DNA from: an uncultured Muribaculaceae bacterium
Lineage (GTDB): Bacteria > Bacteroidota > Bacteroidia > Bacteroidales > Muribaculaceae
NCBI GenBank assembly: GCA_910588065.1
Contig: CAJUPZ010000015.1
Location: 1 to 64,000 of the forward strand
Direction of reading: 5' to 3'
DNA length: 64,000 bases
Translations under genes and position numbers: made by a program
In this document: positions 24,569-33,640 of the stretch, piece by piece
Layout: each line of letters opens with the position of its first letter
Numbering within the stretch: position 1 is the first letter of the stretch
Notes under the pieces: generated by a model
What the model was told of the DNA's origin: nothing
The model's database searches: none
The model's input: only the letters and a program-made list of their open reading frames with translations

Positions 24569-24672
24569 ATACTTGTTTTTTGTTTATTCATATAACACCC
24601 GCATAATATATATGTTGGACAGTATTGCCTAACATTTCATAAAAAAGCGGGGCAGCTGTTGGTGCTGCACCA

Positions 24673-24680
24673 CAAATTTA
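24673..24680 (-). promoter_or_regulatory. -7 promoter element for the dxs-type gene
   Basis: Minus strand TAAATTTG about 105 bp upstream of the start, giving a leader of about 100 nt with a small GCAGC/GCTGC hairpin. The divergent yqgE gene starts 40 bp on the other side. Confidence 0.5.
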
Positions 24681-24719
24681 CTAACTTTATCTGACAATTG
24701 CACTAAAGCACTCACCGCC

Positions 24720-25322
24720 ATGAACGAGATAGACCGTAAAATTTTCAACATAGACATTCCGTCATCCTCCCCCGCACCGGGAGCGCTGCTGATTGCCGAG
24801 CCGTTTCTGCGCGACCGCAATTTTGCTCACGCGGTGATATGCCTTGTGGACTATGAGCCCCACGGCACAGCTATGGGAATTGTGATGAACCGCTCCACAA
24901 GCTATACTCTCGCCGAGCTGGTCAAGGATATTACGCGCAAGGAGGAGATAGCGGTGTACTGCGGCGGCCCTATGTCATGCGACCGCCTCTACTACATCCA
25001 TACCCTCGGCGACATACTGCCCGGCAGCAAGGAGATAGCTCCGGGGCTTTTCATCGGCGGTGATTTTGAAGCGATGACCGAATACATCAACGCCGGCTAT
25101 CCGGCAGATGGACACATTCGTTTTTTCATCGGCTACAGCGGCTGGAGCCGGAATCAGCTTGACGAGGAGATAGCCTCCGGAGTGTGGGCGGTGGGGAGCA
25201 CCGCCGTCGCTCCCACAGCGCTCACCGGCGAGGAGGATGCTTACTGGCACCGCGAGGTGCGACGCCTCGGGCCTGACTTCAGCGGCTGGCTCTATCATCC
25301 GCTCAACCCCCACGCCAACTGA
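24720..25322 (+). CDS. YqgE/AlgH family protein (UPF0301)
   Basis: A 200-residue cytoplasmic protein of the YqgE/AlgH family, whose exact biochemical role is not settled. Family signatures are GALLIAEPFLRDRNFAHAVI, HGTAMGIVMNR, VYCGGPM, and FFIGYSGWSRNQLDEE. The C-terminus is normal. It is transcribed divergently from the dxs-type gene and converges on rpsP, sharing the bidirectional terminator at 25342-25377. Confidence 0.92.
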   Translation: MNEIDRKIFNIDIPSSSPAPGALLIAEPFLRDRNFAHAVICLVDYEPHGTAMGIVMNRSTSYTLAELVKDITRKEEIAVYCGGPMSCDRLYYIHTLGDILPGSKEIAPGLFIGGDFEAMTEYINAGYPADGHIRFFIGYSGWSRNQLDEEIASGVWAVGSTAVAPTALTGEEDAYWHREVRRLGPDFSGWLYHPLNPHAN

Positions 25323-25341
25323 ATGATTGCAGCTGATTGCG

Positions 25342-25377
25342 AAAGAAAAGCACCGCCGATGGGCGGTGCTTTTCTTT
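25342..25377. terminator. Bidirectional intrinsic terminator between yqgE and rpsP
   Basis: A 16-bp perfect stem (25342-25357 with 25362-25377) around a 4-nt loop. It is flanked by A-rich and T-rich ends, so it can stop transcription from both sides. Confidence 0.93.
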
Positions 25378-25402
25378 TGCGGTAGTTATCGCGATGTCGA
25401 TA

Positions 25403-25963
25403 TTACTCTGCGGATTCAGCTGCGGGAGCCTCTTCAGCTGCGGGAGCTGCTGCTTCCTCTTCGGCTTTGGCGGCAGCCTCAGCCTCAGCTTTTGCTGCTG
25501 CGATCTCAGCTTTCTTCTTGGCTACGAGCTCAGCTTTAGCTTTGTTCTTAGCCTCTTCGTCGGCGAGACGCTGCTTGGCCTCAAGTTCCTTGCGGTCAGC
25601 CATAGAGCTGCGGAGAGCGTCAACGGCAGCCTGCTTTTTGTTTTTCCAGGCCTCGAAGCGACGCTGAGCCTCAGCTTCGTCAAAGGCGCCTTTCTTCACG
25701 CCACCCTGGAGGTGCTTCATCAGGAGCACGCCCTCTTTGGAGAGGATGCTGCGCACGGTGTCAGTGGGCTGAGCGCCTACATTTACCCAATACAAAGCCC
25801 GTTCGAAGTTCAATGTTATTGTAGCAGGATTAGTGTTCGGATTATAAGAACCTATCCTTTCAATAAATCTACCATCTCGTGGTGCCCTGCTATCGGCGAT
25901 AACAATAGGATAGAACGCATAGTTTTTACGACCATGACGTTGCAGTCTGATTTTTGTTGCCAT
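25403..25963 (-). CDS. rpsP: 30S ribosomal protein S16 with long charged extension
   Basis: Ribosomal small-subunit protein. Residues 1-80 carry the S16 core: MATKIRLQRHGRKNYAFYPIV, ADSRAPRDGRFIERIGSYNP, and ALYWVNVGAQPTDTVRSIL. The remaining about 100 residues are an Ala/Glu/Lys-rich extension, probably a solvent-exposed helix. Extended S16 proteins are known in Bacteroidota, so the length of 186 is not an error. A -7 box lies upstream at 26010-26018. Confidence 0.97.
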   Translation of the reverse strand: MATKIRLQRHGRKNYAFYPIVIADSRAPRDGRFIERIGSYNPNTNPATITLNFERALYWVNVGAQPTDTVRSILSKEGVLLMKHLQGGVKKGAFDEAEAQRRFEAWKNKKQAAVDALRSSMADRKELEAKQRLADEEAKNKAKAELVAKKKAEIAAAKAEAEAAAKAEEEAAAPAAEEAPAAESAE

Positions 25964-26009
25964 TATGAAAAATGTCGGTTAAAATTTGGTTTTGTATGGT
26001 TTTGTGGCT

Positions 26010-26018
26010 GCAAAGGTA
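26010..26018 (-). promoter_or_regulatory. -7 promoter element for rpsP
   Basis: Minus strand TACCTTTGC, 47 bp upstream of the rpsP start codon. Confidence 0.6.
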
Positions 26019-26060
26019 CTATTTTTTTTCAAATCAACGGCTATTTCGCTGATATTATTT

Positions 26061-28271
26061 TCAAAAGATGTCAATTTCAGCGATTGCAGCCACTTTGCTG
26101 CCGCCGGCGAGCTCAACTGGAGTTACGCGCACAAAGCGAGCGTCAACCGGTTTGGCGAAGAAATGGTAGCGGGTGGAGGGGTCGTTGACAAGGTTACCAA
26201 ACTCAAATTCCTCTACCTTTTTCCATTTTTTGCCGTCGTTGCTCACTTCAACCACTCCCTTGGCTATCATGCCCTGCGGGCCTGCAGTCTGCGGGGTGTA
26301 GGCAAAGCCGGTGAGTTTGTTTTTAGCTCCGAGGTCTATCGCAAGGGCTTTTGTACCGGTGGTGTCGCTCACCCAATATGTTGAGTTCGAGGCATCAAAG
26401 GCTTTCTCAGCCTCATGTCCGGGCTGTGACGCAACAATTCCGGCAACCTTCCATGCAGCTTTGGGCAAGCCTGTGCGCTGCTCGGCCACCGGACCGTTTT
26501 CGCCATGAAGCACAGCCACAGCCTTCACTACCGCCGGGGCGGCTGCAAACGGAGCTGTGTACTCCTTACTGTGCACTGTCGGGGTTGAGCCGTCGGTAGT
26601 GTAATACACCTTATAGCCGGCAGACAGGTTTTCAGCAGCGTTATAATTACCGGCTTTCCAGCCGAAGCCGCTGGTGCGTGGGGCGATGGTGACCATTCCC
26701 TTGGCATCGCATTTCACAGTCAGCTCGGGAGCATGCGCTTTATAATAATGTGCGCTCACCTCGCTTATGCCCGGTTCGAGGCGCGATGAAAGCACACGGA
26801 TGCGCAGGCGCGAGGTTGTGACATCGGGGAACCGGAGAATGCGTTTGTAGCCAACATTGGTGGCTTTCGCTATCTCTTTCCAAGCGCCGTTTTGCCAGGC
26901 ATCCACAGACACCTCCTCGATCCGCTCACCTGACACAGTCACCGGCTCATGAAGCACAAGGCGGTTGATGGTTGTGGGTTTGGAGAAGGTGAGTTCGATT
27001 GGCTTGGCCGCGGACACTGCCGTGCTGAGGTCTGAATCGAGCAGTTCAGGCGCAGCTTTAGCACCGGCAAGCAGATTCACACCGTATGTTTCGCGGATAC
27101 GGCGGCCCGCCTCCAGGAGTGAAGCCACATCGCGGTCAGAGAACCGTCCCTCGCGGTTAGGCGGAATATTGAGCAGGAAAGTGGCGTTGCCACCTACAGA
27201 GCGCTCGTAGATGTCAAACAGATCATCGGCGCTGCGCACTTTCTGACGGTCGTCATCACGGTAAAACCAACCTTCACGTATGGAAACGTCAGTTTCGGGG
27301 TGCTGATAATGGAGGAATTTTCCTGCATACAGCTTTTCGCGGCTGCCGAGGTCCATATCTGTTAGGTCGTGGAAATTTGCCGCGGTGTCGGGATTGAACT
27401 CGTAGGGAATGACATTCCATTCGGTTGAACGGGTGTCACCCGACTCGTTGCCACACCAGCGCGCATCCTCGCGTCCAAACACAATCGCATCAGGAGCGAG
27501 GGTGTGTATAAGCTCCTTCCAGGCGGGGTAATTGTAGGTCTGGCCCCCTTTGCGCTTGGGGTGGGCGCCATCGAGCCACACCTCGTGGATGGGGCCATAC
27601 TCGGTCAGAAGCTCAAACAGCTGGTTGAGATAATACTCGTTATAGTCGTCAACCACGAATTCAAAGGTGGTTTTATTTTCAAAGGGTCTGCCCTCCACTG
27701 CCCGCGGAATAGTGCGCAGAGTCTTGGGGCTGAGATTGCCGTACAGACCCTCCTCGTTCTCAATCTGGTAAAGGTCGGCGGGCGAAAGGTACACACCGAG
27801 TTTCATGCCATACTTAGCGCAGGCATCGGCAACGGCGCGCATCACATCGCCTTTGCCGCCGGCATAGTCGCTTGACATTATGCCATGCTTGGTGTAGCGG
27901 CTCTGCCACAGCACAAAACCGTCATGGTGCTTGGCGGTGAGAATCACCTTTGTCATTCCGGCATCCTTCATTGTCTTCACCCACTGGTCCGCATCAATGG
28001 TTGCGGGAGCAAAAACTTTCGGATCCTCGAACCCGGTGCCCCACTCGCGGCGGGTGAAAGTGTTGGGTCCGAAGTGGAGAAAGCCTATGAACTCATCCTT
28101 CAGTGCCTCATACTGCTGCGGCGTAGGCACCACATGGGCAGCTTTGGCAACGATTACCTCCTTTGAGTCTGTCGGCCAAATCTTTATGGTGTTGGCGTAT
28201 GGTATGGAGTCGTTTGCACAGACTGCCGATACCAAGCCCAAAGCCATCGGTAAAAAAATCAGTTTTTTCAT
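26061..28271 (-). CDS. Secreted GH29 alpha-L-fucosidase with carbohydrate-binding domains
   Basis: Releases alpha-linked L-fucose from glycans in the periplasm or at the surface. It has a signal peptide (about 1-19), then a GH29 barrel: FLHFGPNTF, ILTAKHHDGFVLW, and the nucleophile Asp234 in EVWLDGAHP. Residues about 405-510 look like a first discoidin-type (F5/8C) module, about 550-600 a chitobiase C-terminal-like module (YKVYYTTDGSTPT), and about 615-736 a second F5/8C module. The layout resembles GH29 subfamily B enzymes, which favour branched fucosylated epitopes. A terminator separates it from SusD, so it may have separate or read-through expression. Confidence 0.9.
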   Translation of the reverse strand: MKKLIFLPMALGLVSAVCANDSIPYANTIKIWPTDSKEVIVAKAAHVVPTPQQYEALKDEFIGFLHFGPNTFTRREWGTGFEDPKVFAPATIDADQWVKTMKDAGMTKVILTAKHHDGFVLWQSRYTKHGIMSSDYAGGKGDVMRAVADACAKYGMKLGVYLSPADLYQIENEEGLYGNLSPKTLRTIPRAVEGRPFENKTTFEFVVDDYNEYYLNQLFELLTEYGPIHEVWLDGAHPKRKGGQTYNYPAWKELIHTLAPDAIVFGREDARWCGNESGDTRSTEWNVIPYEFNPDTAANFHDLTDMDLGSREKLYAGKFLHYQHPETDVSIREGWFYRDDDRQKVRSADDLFDIYERSVGGNATFLLNIPPNREGRFSDRDVASLLEAGRRIRETYGVNLLAGAKAAPELLDSDLSTAVSAAKPIELTFSKPTTINRLVLHEPVTVSGERIEEVSVDAWQNGAWKEIAKATNVGYKRILRFPDVTTSRLRIRVLSSRLEPGISEVSAHYYKAHAPELTVKCDAKGMVTIAPRTSGFGWKAGNYNAAENLSAGYKVYYTTDGSTPTVHSKEYTAPFAAAPAVVKAVAVLHGENGPVAEQRTGLPKAAWKVAGIVASQPGHEAEKAFDASNSTYWVSDTTGTKALAIDLGAKNKLTGFAYTPQTAGPQGMIAKGVVEVSNDGKKWKKVEEFEFGNLVNDPSTRYHFFAKPVDARFVRVTPVELAGGSKVAAIAEIDIF

Positions 28272-28289
28272 TCAGTAAAGAATTTAAGT

Positions 28290-28327
28290 TAAAAAAAGCA
28301 CCCCGGCCGATTGCCGGTCGGGGTGCT
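28290..28327 (-). terminator. Intrinsic terminator after susD
   Basis: On the minus strand AGCACCCCG (28327-28319) pairs with CGGGGTGCT (28305-28297) around CCG/CGG, then a T run. It lies between SusD and the GH29 gene and may attenuate read-through. Confidence 0.9.
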
Positions 28328-28390
28328 CCATTTTCAATCTAACCTTATTTCTAACTTATAGATTGTCGAAATATTGTGTGCGATGTCAAA

Positions 28391-30163
28391 TTATTGCCAT
28401 CCGGGGTTCTGCTTGAGGTTGGGGTTCAGGCGCACCTGATCCAGCGGTATGGGATAGAGCCAGCGCTTGTCGTCCTGAGTCCACTTGCGGCCGTCGGAGA
28501 ACATTGTCTCGGGAGTGAACACACGGAGATAGAGCTTTCCTTCGTACTCATACACCTCCTGCTTGTCCTTGCCGAACTCAATGCCGCCGTTGTCGGGATC
28601 GCCGTAGAAAGCCTTAGCCTCGTCAGACACGTGGATACCGAGCATGGTGAGGGGGTTTTCGAGAAGCTTCATGGCATTCCAGCGCTTGAGGTCGTCCATA
28701 CGGAAGCCTTCGTTGATGAGCTCGATGGCGCGTTCACGACGGATTTCGTAAATGAGCGGAGACACAGCGTAGCCATAGTCAAGAGGCTTGGCGTCGGCAA
28801 CAGGGCTAACTGAGAGGTGAGCCATGTCAACACGGTCGCGGAGCTGGTTGATGGTAGCGTCGAGCACAGCCTGGGTGCAGGTACCGAGCTCGGCATTAGC
28901 CTCGGCGTTGATAAGGAGCACTTCTGCATAGCGGAAGATGAACCAGTCAAAGTATGAGTTGTTGGGCTGCTGCTGGAGGTAGTTTGAAGAGTGGAACTTC
29001 ATGCAGGGGTAGCCGGTGAGACCTGCGGAGGGTGTGACGCTTGCGCCGTAGTTCCACCCGGTCATCTGCATATCCTCGCTGATGTATGTCCAGTTGGGAC
29101 GGCGGTCAGTGGGGATGATCTGCCACAGACGGGGGTCGCGGCCTTCGATTTCATCGGCAATTGTATTGTCGCCCTTGTAGCCTGAGCCGGCATTGTAGAT
29201 AGGAGTACCGTCGGCCATGAGGAAAGACTCGATGAAAGCCTTTGACAGACCGAAGCCCTGACCACCTGCCTGACGGCCGACCTGATGTGTTACAACATCC
29301 ACCTTGTAGTAGCGGGGAAGGATAGCCTCGTCACAGTTTCCAAGATTGTCCTGAACAAACAGGTTGGAATAGTTTAACGGCCATTCCTCGAAGCTCTTTG
29401 TGTCGGCGGGGTTTGCTGCCTTGACGATTGCATACTTGTTTGAGTCGATGATTTCCTGCGACACGGCGCGAGCTTTCTCGAGGAGGTTCTGCGATGAGTA
29501 GCCGTTAGCCTCAGCCTCGTTGTGATACTTCATGTATGTGCCGTAGTAGAGGCAAACACGTGCAAGGAGGGTCTTTGCGGAGTCCTTGGTGGGACGGCCG
29601 CTTGACTTATCCTCAACACACCACTGAGCGGCGAATTCAAGGTCCTCGATGATTTTGCCGAGCACAAAGTTGCGGGGATCGCGGGCTTTGTAGAGTTCCT
29701 CGGTGTCGGTTGTCTTGAGTACATGGTCGTAGTACTGCACATCGCCGAAGTTGCGGATCATCGCGTAGTAGCGCTGTGCGCGGTAGAAACGGATTTCACC
29801 GACGTACTGGTTCACGGTAGCCTCGTCACCACCCTTTTCAAGAACTCTCTCATAATTGTCCATGAAGTAGTTGCACTGGCGGATGGTACCGAAGTCCCAG
29901 CCGGTGGCATTGTTCACGGTCATGTAGCCGAAAAGGTAGTTGTCGGTGGAGCTGTTCACGAACACGTCGGAAAACTGGTCACCGTTAACGAGAGCCTGGC
30001 CAAGATTGCCGAGAAGACCGTTCGCATAGAGCTCGAGGTCCGCGGTCGAATTCCAATAGCTCTTGTCGGTCATTGAGTCAAACGGACTCAGTTCGGTCAC
30101 GTCACAGCTCTGCATCAGCGCGGTGAGTCCGAGCGCAACCGCCGGTATATATTTGAATTTCAT
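28391..30163 (-). CDS. SusD/RagB-type glycan-binding lipoprotein
   Basis: A surface lipoprotein that captures a glycan and forms the lid of the SusC transporter. The lipobox LMQSC places the acylated Cys at residue 20. SusD-family features are the N-terminal TPR-like helices, FRYAEVLLINAEANAELG near 415, IRRERAIELINEGFRMDDLKRW near 485, and WLYPIPLDQVRLNPNLKQNPGW at the end. Length is 590, normal. It starts 24 bp after SusC in the same operon. Ligand cannot be read from sequence. Confidence 0.95.
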   Translation of the reverse strand: MKFKYIPAVALGLTALMQSCDVTELSPFDSMTDKSYWNSTADLELYANGLLGNLGQALVNGDQFSDVFVNSSTDNYLFGYMTVNNATGWDFGTIRQCNYFMDNYERVLEKGGDEATVNQYVGEIRFYRAQRYYAMIRNFGDVQYYDHVLKTTDTEELYKARDPRNFVLGKIIEDLEFAAQWCVEDKSSGRPTKDSAKTLLARVCLYYGTYMKYHNEAEANGYSSQNLLEKARAVSQEIIDSNKYAIVKAANPADTKSFEEWPLNYSNLFVQDNLGNCDEAILPRYYKVDVVTHQVGRQAGGQGFGLSKAFIESFLMADGTPIYNAGSGYKGDNTIADEIEGRDPRLWQIIPTDRRPNWTYISEDMQMTGWNYGASVTPSAGLTGYPCMKFHSSNYLQQQPNNSYFDWFIFRYAEVLLINAEANAELGTCTQAVLDATINQLRDRVDMAHLSVSPVADAKPLDYGYAVSPLIYEIRRERAIELINEGFRMDDLKRWNAMKLLENPLTMLGIHVSDEAKAFYGDPDNGGIEFGKDKQEVYEYEGKLYLRVFTPETMFSDGRKWTQDDKRWLYPIPLDQVRLNPNLKQNPGWQ

Positions 30164-30187
30164 ATTGTTAGTGCGATTAAATTGTTA

Positions 30188-33100
30188 TTAGAGAGTGATA
30201 TTCACGCCGATAGAGTACTTTTTCTGGATAGGATATGTCATTTTGTTGACAGTTTCCGGGTCAGCGTACTTTTTGAGAGGTGAAATAGTGAGGAGGTTCT
30301 CGCCCTGGACGAAGAAGCGCACCTTCTGGATGCCGATACGGCCGGTGATGTTCTGGGGCAGAGTATAGCCGAGAACGATGTTTTTCAGACGTCCGTAAGC
30401 TGCGCTGAGGAGGTAGCGGGTAGATGTCTGCTGATTGCGGCCGTTGTTGCCGAGGTATGTGCGGGGGAAGTAAGCGCCGCGGTTGTCCTCGGTCCAGCGG
30501 TCCATGCTTGTTGCGAGCGGGGTCTGCCACTTGTTGGGGAATGCCCAGAATTCGCCTACGCTGCTGCCGAAGAGGTCGCGTTTGCCGACACCCTGCCAGA
30601 ACATCTCGAAGTCGATTCCTTTCCATTCAGCACCTACAGTGATACCGAACATATAACGGGGCTGGTCGTTACCGATCACCTTGTTGTCGCCCGGATCCTT
30701 GAGGGTCCATTCGCCGTCGTCGATCTTGCCGTCGCCGTTGATATCCTCGTACTTCACGTCGCCGGGGTACCATGTGCCGCCGTAGATATAAGACTGGTCA
30801 GCGTGGTTCTTGATTTCCTCCTCGCTCTGGAAGAGACCGTTTGATTCGAAGCCCCAGATTTCACCGATGCGCTTGCCCTCGTAGAGGTAGCCGAGGTTGA
30901 TATCCTCGGGGTTTGGGTTGTCAAACTTGGTTACAGTAGCCCAGTTGTCAGAAAGGCTGAGACGGGCATAGTAGCCGAGGCCGATAGAGTTGATACGGTC
31001 GTTCCAGCTCACTGAGAGTTCCCAACCGTTTGTGCGGATATTGGCGGCGTTTGCCTGGGGTACAGAGGTGCCGAGTGTGTTGGGGAGCGGAGTTCCTGTG
31101 GTGAGCGCACCTTTTGTTTCGCGGCTGAACCAGTCGAAGTCAGCGACAAGACGGTTCTGGAGGAAAGACACGTCGAAACCTACGTCAACCTGGTCAACCT
31201 TTTCCCATGTGAGGCTTGCGCTTACAAGTCCGGGAGGTGTCACTGAGATCACCTTGTTGCCGTTGATGAGATAGCCGAATTCAGGATTGAGACCATATGT
31301 GAGAAGGTAGGGGAAGTTACCGCTCACAGCCTGGTTGCCGAGGCGGCCGTATGAAGCGCGGATCTTGAAGTTGTTCCACCATGAGCGGATCGGTTCCCAG
31401 AAGCTTTCCTCAGACACACGCCAGCCGATAGAACCGGAGGGGAAGAAACCGTAGCGGTCGCCTTTGGGGAATTTGGAAGTACCGTCATAGCGGCCTGTGA
31501 ATTCAACGAGGTATTTGCCCATGAAGTCGTAGTTGATACGGCCGAACACGCTGTTGATAGCCCACTGTGTGCCACCTGAGTTGGCGGTGAGCTGACCTGT
31601 GCCCTGGCTGAGCATGAGAAGCTCGTTGGTGATCATGTCCTGACGTTTTGCCCAGAAGCTGTTGTTGATTTTGCGTTCCTGGTTGTAACCCACCATCACG
31701 CTGAAGTTGTGCTTGCTGTTGATGCTCCAGTCATACTGTCCGAATGCGTTGAAAGATGTGTAGTAGTCGTTTGCATTCTGGTACTGCACTCCTGTGGGTG
31801 ATGACCACACGTAAGGAAGCGCATATCCGCCGGGCTGGCCATACTCCATGAATGAAGTGTTGTGGTTGCGGATATTGTATGAATAGAAGTTCCAAGTGTA
31901 GTCGGCCTGGAACATAAGACCCTTCATGGGTGTGATTTTCACCACGCCTGAGAGCCAGAGGTCGTTGTACTTGTATTTTGAAGTACCGCCGAGCTCAGCC
32001 ATTGCGATGGGGTTTGTGTAGCTGCCCTGACCGGCATAGTTACCGTCCGGGTGACGCACCGGCATCAGCGGAGAAAGGTCGTTTTTGAACATACCGCCCA
32101 TGGAAGTGACGCCCGAGTTGGCAGAACCGGTGGGGTGAGACTGCGAGATGTATGAGTTAGTGATGTTTGCGCCTACATTGAGCCACGGGGTGAGCTGTGT
32201 GTTTACAGCCACTTTGGCGTTCCAGCGTTTGTAGTCCTCGTTTGCGCCGACACGGTTTGTACCCTGGTCAAAGAGACCGAGAGAAGCGTAGTAGGTTGTT
32301 TTGTCGGTGCCACCGCTGATGCTCACATTGTAGTTCTGGTTGAAAGATGTCTTGTAGAGGGCATCCCACCAGTCTGTGTTGCCGCAGTAGGCATACTTGC
32401 CGTCTGTGGAAGCGGGGTCGATATATGTGGGGTCATTGCGGCGTCCATAGTAAAAGTCCTCGATCATCTGACGGCGGAGACCTGTGTATTCGGCAGAACC
32501 GCCACCGTTGATGCTGGCCTCATCATAAAGGTTGATGTAGTCGAGAGAATTCACTTTATGGAATTCGAGAGCTGACTTTGCCCAGTAGCCTGTAGCCGAG
32601 AAGTTGATGACCGGTTTTTCGCCTGCCTTACCCTTCTTGGTGGTGATGAGGATAACACCGTAAGCGGCGCGCGCACCATAGATGGCAGCTGAAGCACCGT
32701 CCTTGAGCACAGAGATGCTCTCGATGTCATCGGGGTTCACGAGGTTGGGGTCCATCTGCACATTGTCGACGAGCACAAGGGGACCACCCTGGGAGGCACT
32801 GTTGCCGCTGATAGAGGTGACACCGCGCACGTTGAACGAAGCGCCCTGGCCGGGAGCACCGGAACCGGGAGAAACAATAAGGTTGCCGACAACACCCTGG
32901 AGGGCCTGGCCGACATTGGTTACGGGACGGTTTGCGATAACGTCGCCATTGACGGCGGCAACCGCACCGGTAAGATTCACTTTTTTCTGAACGCCGTAGC
33001 CTACTACAACTACTTCGTCAAGATCTGAGGATGTGTCTTTGAGAACAACACTGAGAGGCTGACCGTTCCATATCACTTCGACGGTTTCAAAGCCGATGCT

Positions 33101-33394
33101 TGAGATTCTCACTTTAGCACCGGGCTTCACGCCTGTAAAGGAGAAGTGACCGTCGATGTTTGTAGAAGCACCCTTTGTGGTTCCCACCACAAGCACGGAG
33201 GCACCCACAACCGGTTCACCCTCTGAGTCCACAACTGTGCCTGTGCATGCGCCGGAGGTCTGGTTGGCACTCACGGCCTGCTGCGCATAGACAGTCTGAT
33301 AGCCGCCCCCTGCTGTGAGAAGGCAGACCAGCATTGCTTTTGCTAACTGTTTTGGCATAAGATTTATAAATTGGTTAAAACGTATATTTTGCAT
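30188..33394 (-). CDS. SusC/RagA-type TonB-dependent glycan transporter
   Basis: An outer-membrane pore that imports oligosaccharides using TonB energy, paired with the SusD lid. It has a signal peptide to about residue 38, a carboxypeptidase-D-like regulatory domain at about 50-120, a TonB box DEVVVVGYG at 126-134, and a plug domain with NVRGVTSISG and SISVLKDGASAAIYGARAAYGVI. A 22-strand-type barrel ends in IGVNITL. At 1068 residues it is full length. There is no N-terminal secretin/STN domain, so control by an anti-sigma factor is not indicated. First gene of the locus, with its own promoter. Confidence 0.97.
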   Translation of the reverse strand: MQNIRFNQFINLMPKQLAKAMLVCLLTAGGGYQTVYAQQAVSANQTSGACTGTVVDSEGEPVVGASVLVVGTTKGASTNIDGHFSFTGVKPGAKVRISSIGFETVEVIWNGQPLSVVLKDTSSDLDEVVVVGYGVQKKVNLTGAVAAVNGDVIANRPVTNVGQALQGVVGNLIVSPGSGAPGQGASFNVRGVTSISGNSASQGGPLVLVDNVQMDPNLVNPDDIESISVLKDGASAAIYGARAAYGVILITTKKGKAGEKPVINFSATGYWAKSALEFHKVNSLDYINLYDEASINGGGSAEYTGLRRQMIEDFYYGRRNDPTYIDPASTDGKYAYCGNTDWWDALYKTSFNQNYNVSISGGTDKTTYYASLGLFDQGTNRVGANEDYKRWNAKVAVNTQLTPWLNVGANITNSYISQSHPTGSANSGVTSMGGMFKNDLSPLMPVRHPDGNYAGQGSYTNPIAMAELGGTSKYKYNDLWLSGVVKITPMKGLMFQADYTWNFYSYNIRNHNTSFMEYGQPGGYALPYVWSSPTGVQYQNANDYYTSFNAFGQYDWSINSKHNFSVMVGYNQERKINNSFWAKRQDMITNELLMLSQGTGQLTANSGGTQWAINSVFGRINYDFMGKYLVEFTGRYDGTSKFPKGDRYGFFPSGSIGWRVSEESFWEPIRSWWNNFKIRASYGRLGNQAVSGNFPYLLTYGLNPEFGYLINGNKVISVTPPGLVSASLTWEKVDQVDVGFDVSFLQNRLVADFDWFSRETKGALTTGTPLPNTLGTSVPQANAANIRTNGWELSVSWNDRINSIGLGYYARLSLSDNWATVTKFDNPNPEDINLGYLYEGKRIGEIWGFESNGLFQSEEEIKNHADQSYIYGGTWYPGDVKYEDINGDGKIDDGEWTLKDPGDNKVIGNDQPRYMFGITVGAEWKGIDFEMFWQGVGKRDLFGSSVGEFWAFPNKWQTPLATSMDRWTEDNRGAYFPRTYLGNNGRNQQTSTRYLLSAAYGRLKNIVLGYTLPQNITGRIGIQKVRFFVQGENLLTISPLKKYADPETVNKMTYPIQKKYSIGVNITL

Positions 33395-33436
33395 TATTAT
33401 GCAATTTTCTATCCTGATCCGAGCATAATAACGTCA

Positions 33437-33468
33437 CAAATGTAAGACAATTTAAACCAAATTTCAAT
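33437..33468 (-). promoter_or_regulatory. Promoter of the susC-susD operon
   Basis: Minus strand -7 TACATTTG at 33444-33437, 20 bp from a partial -33 ATTG at 33468-33465. It is about 43 bp upstream of the SusC start. Confidence 0.6.
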
Positions 33469-33482
33469 AACATATTTTAATA

Positions 33483-33491
33483 CCCCCCCCC
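33483..33491. repeat. Poly-C tract next to the susC promoter
   Basis: Nine consecutive C on the plus strand, 14 bp upstream of the -33 box (in transcription direction). Such runs can change length by slippage and alter promoter strength. Confidence 0.6.
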
Positions 33492-33640
33492 ATTTTAACT
33501 ATTATTAACTAAAAACAATAGTCCTATGGGTAATTATATGTTAAACAACATAATTATTAGGCAAATTATCGATACAATGCAGAGAGTGCCCCGCGGCGTG
33601 GCTGCGAGTTCAGGGCTTCAAGTTCGTCAAGACAGTGGAA

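Noticed and set aside
25337..26188. A 283-codon plus-strand frame over rpsP and the end of the fucosidase gene.
   Set aside because: Antisense to rpsP and crosses the terminator. Low-complexity Ser/Leu sequence.
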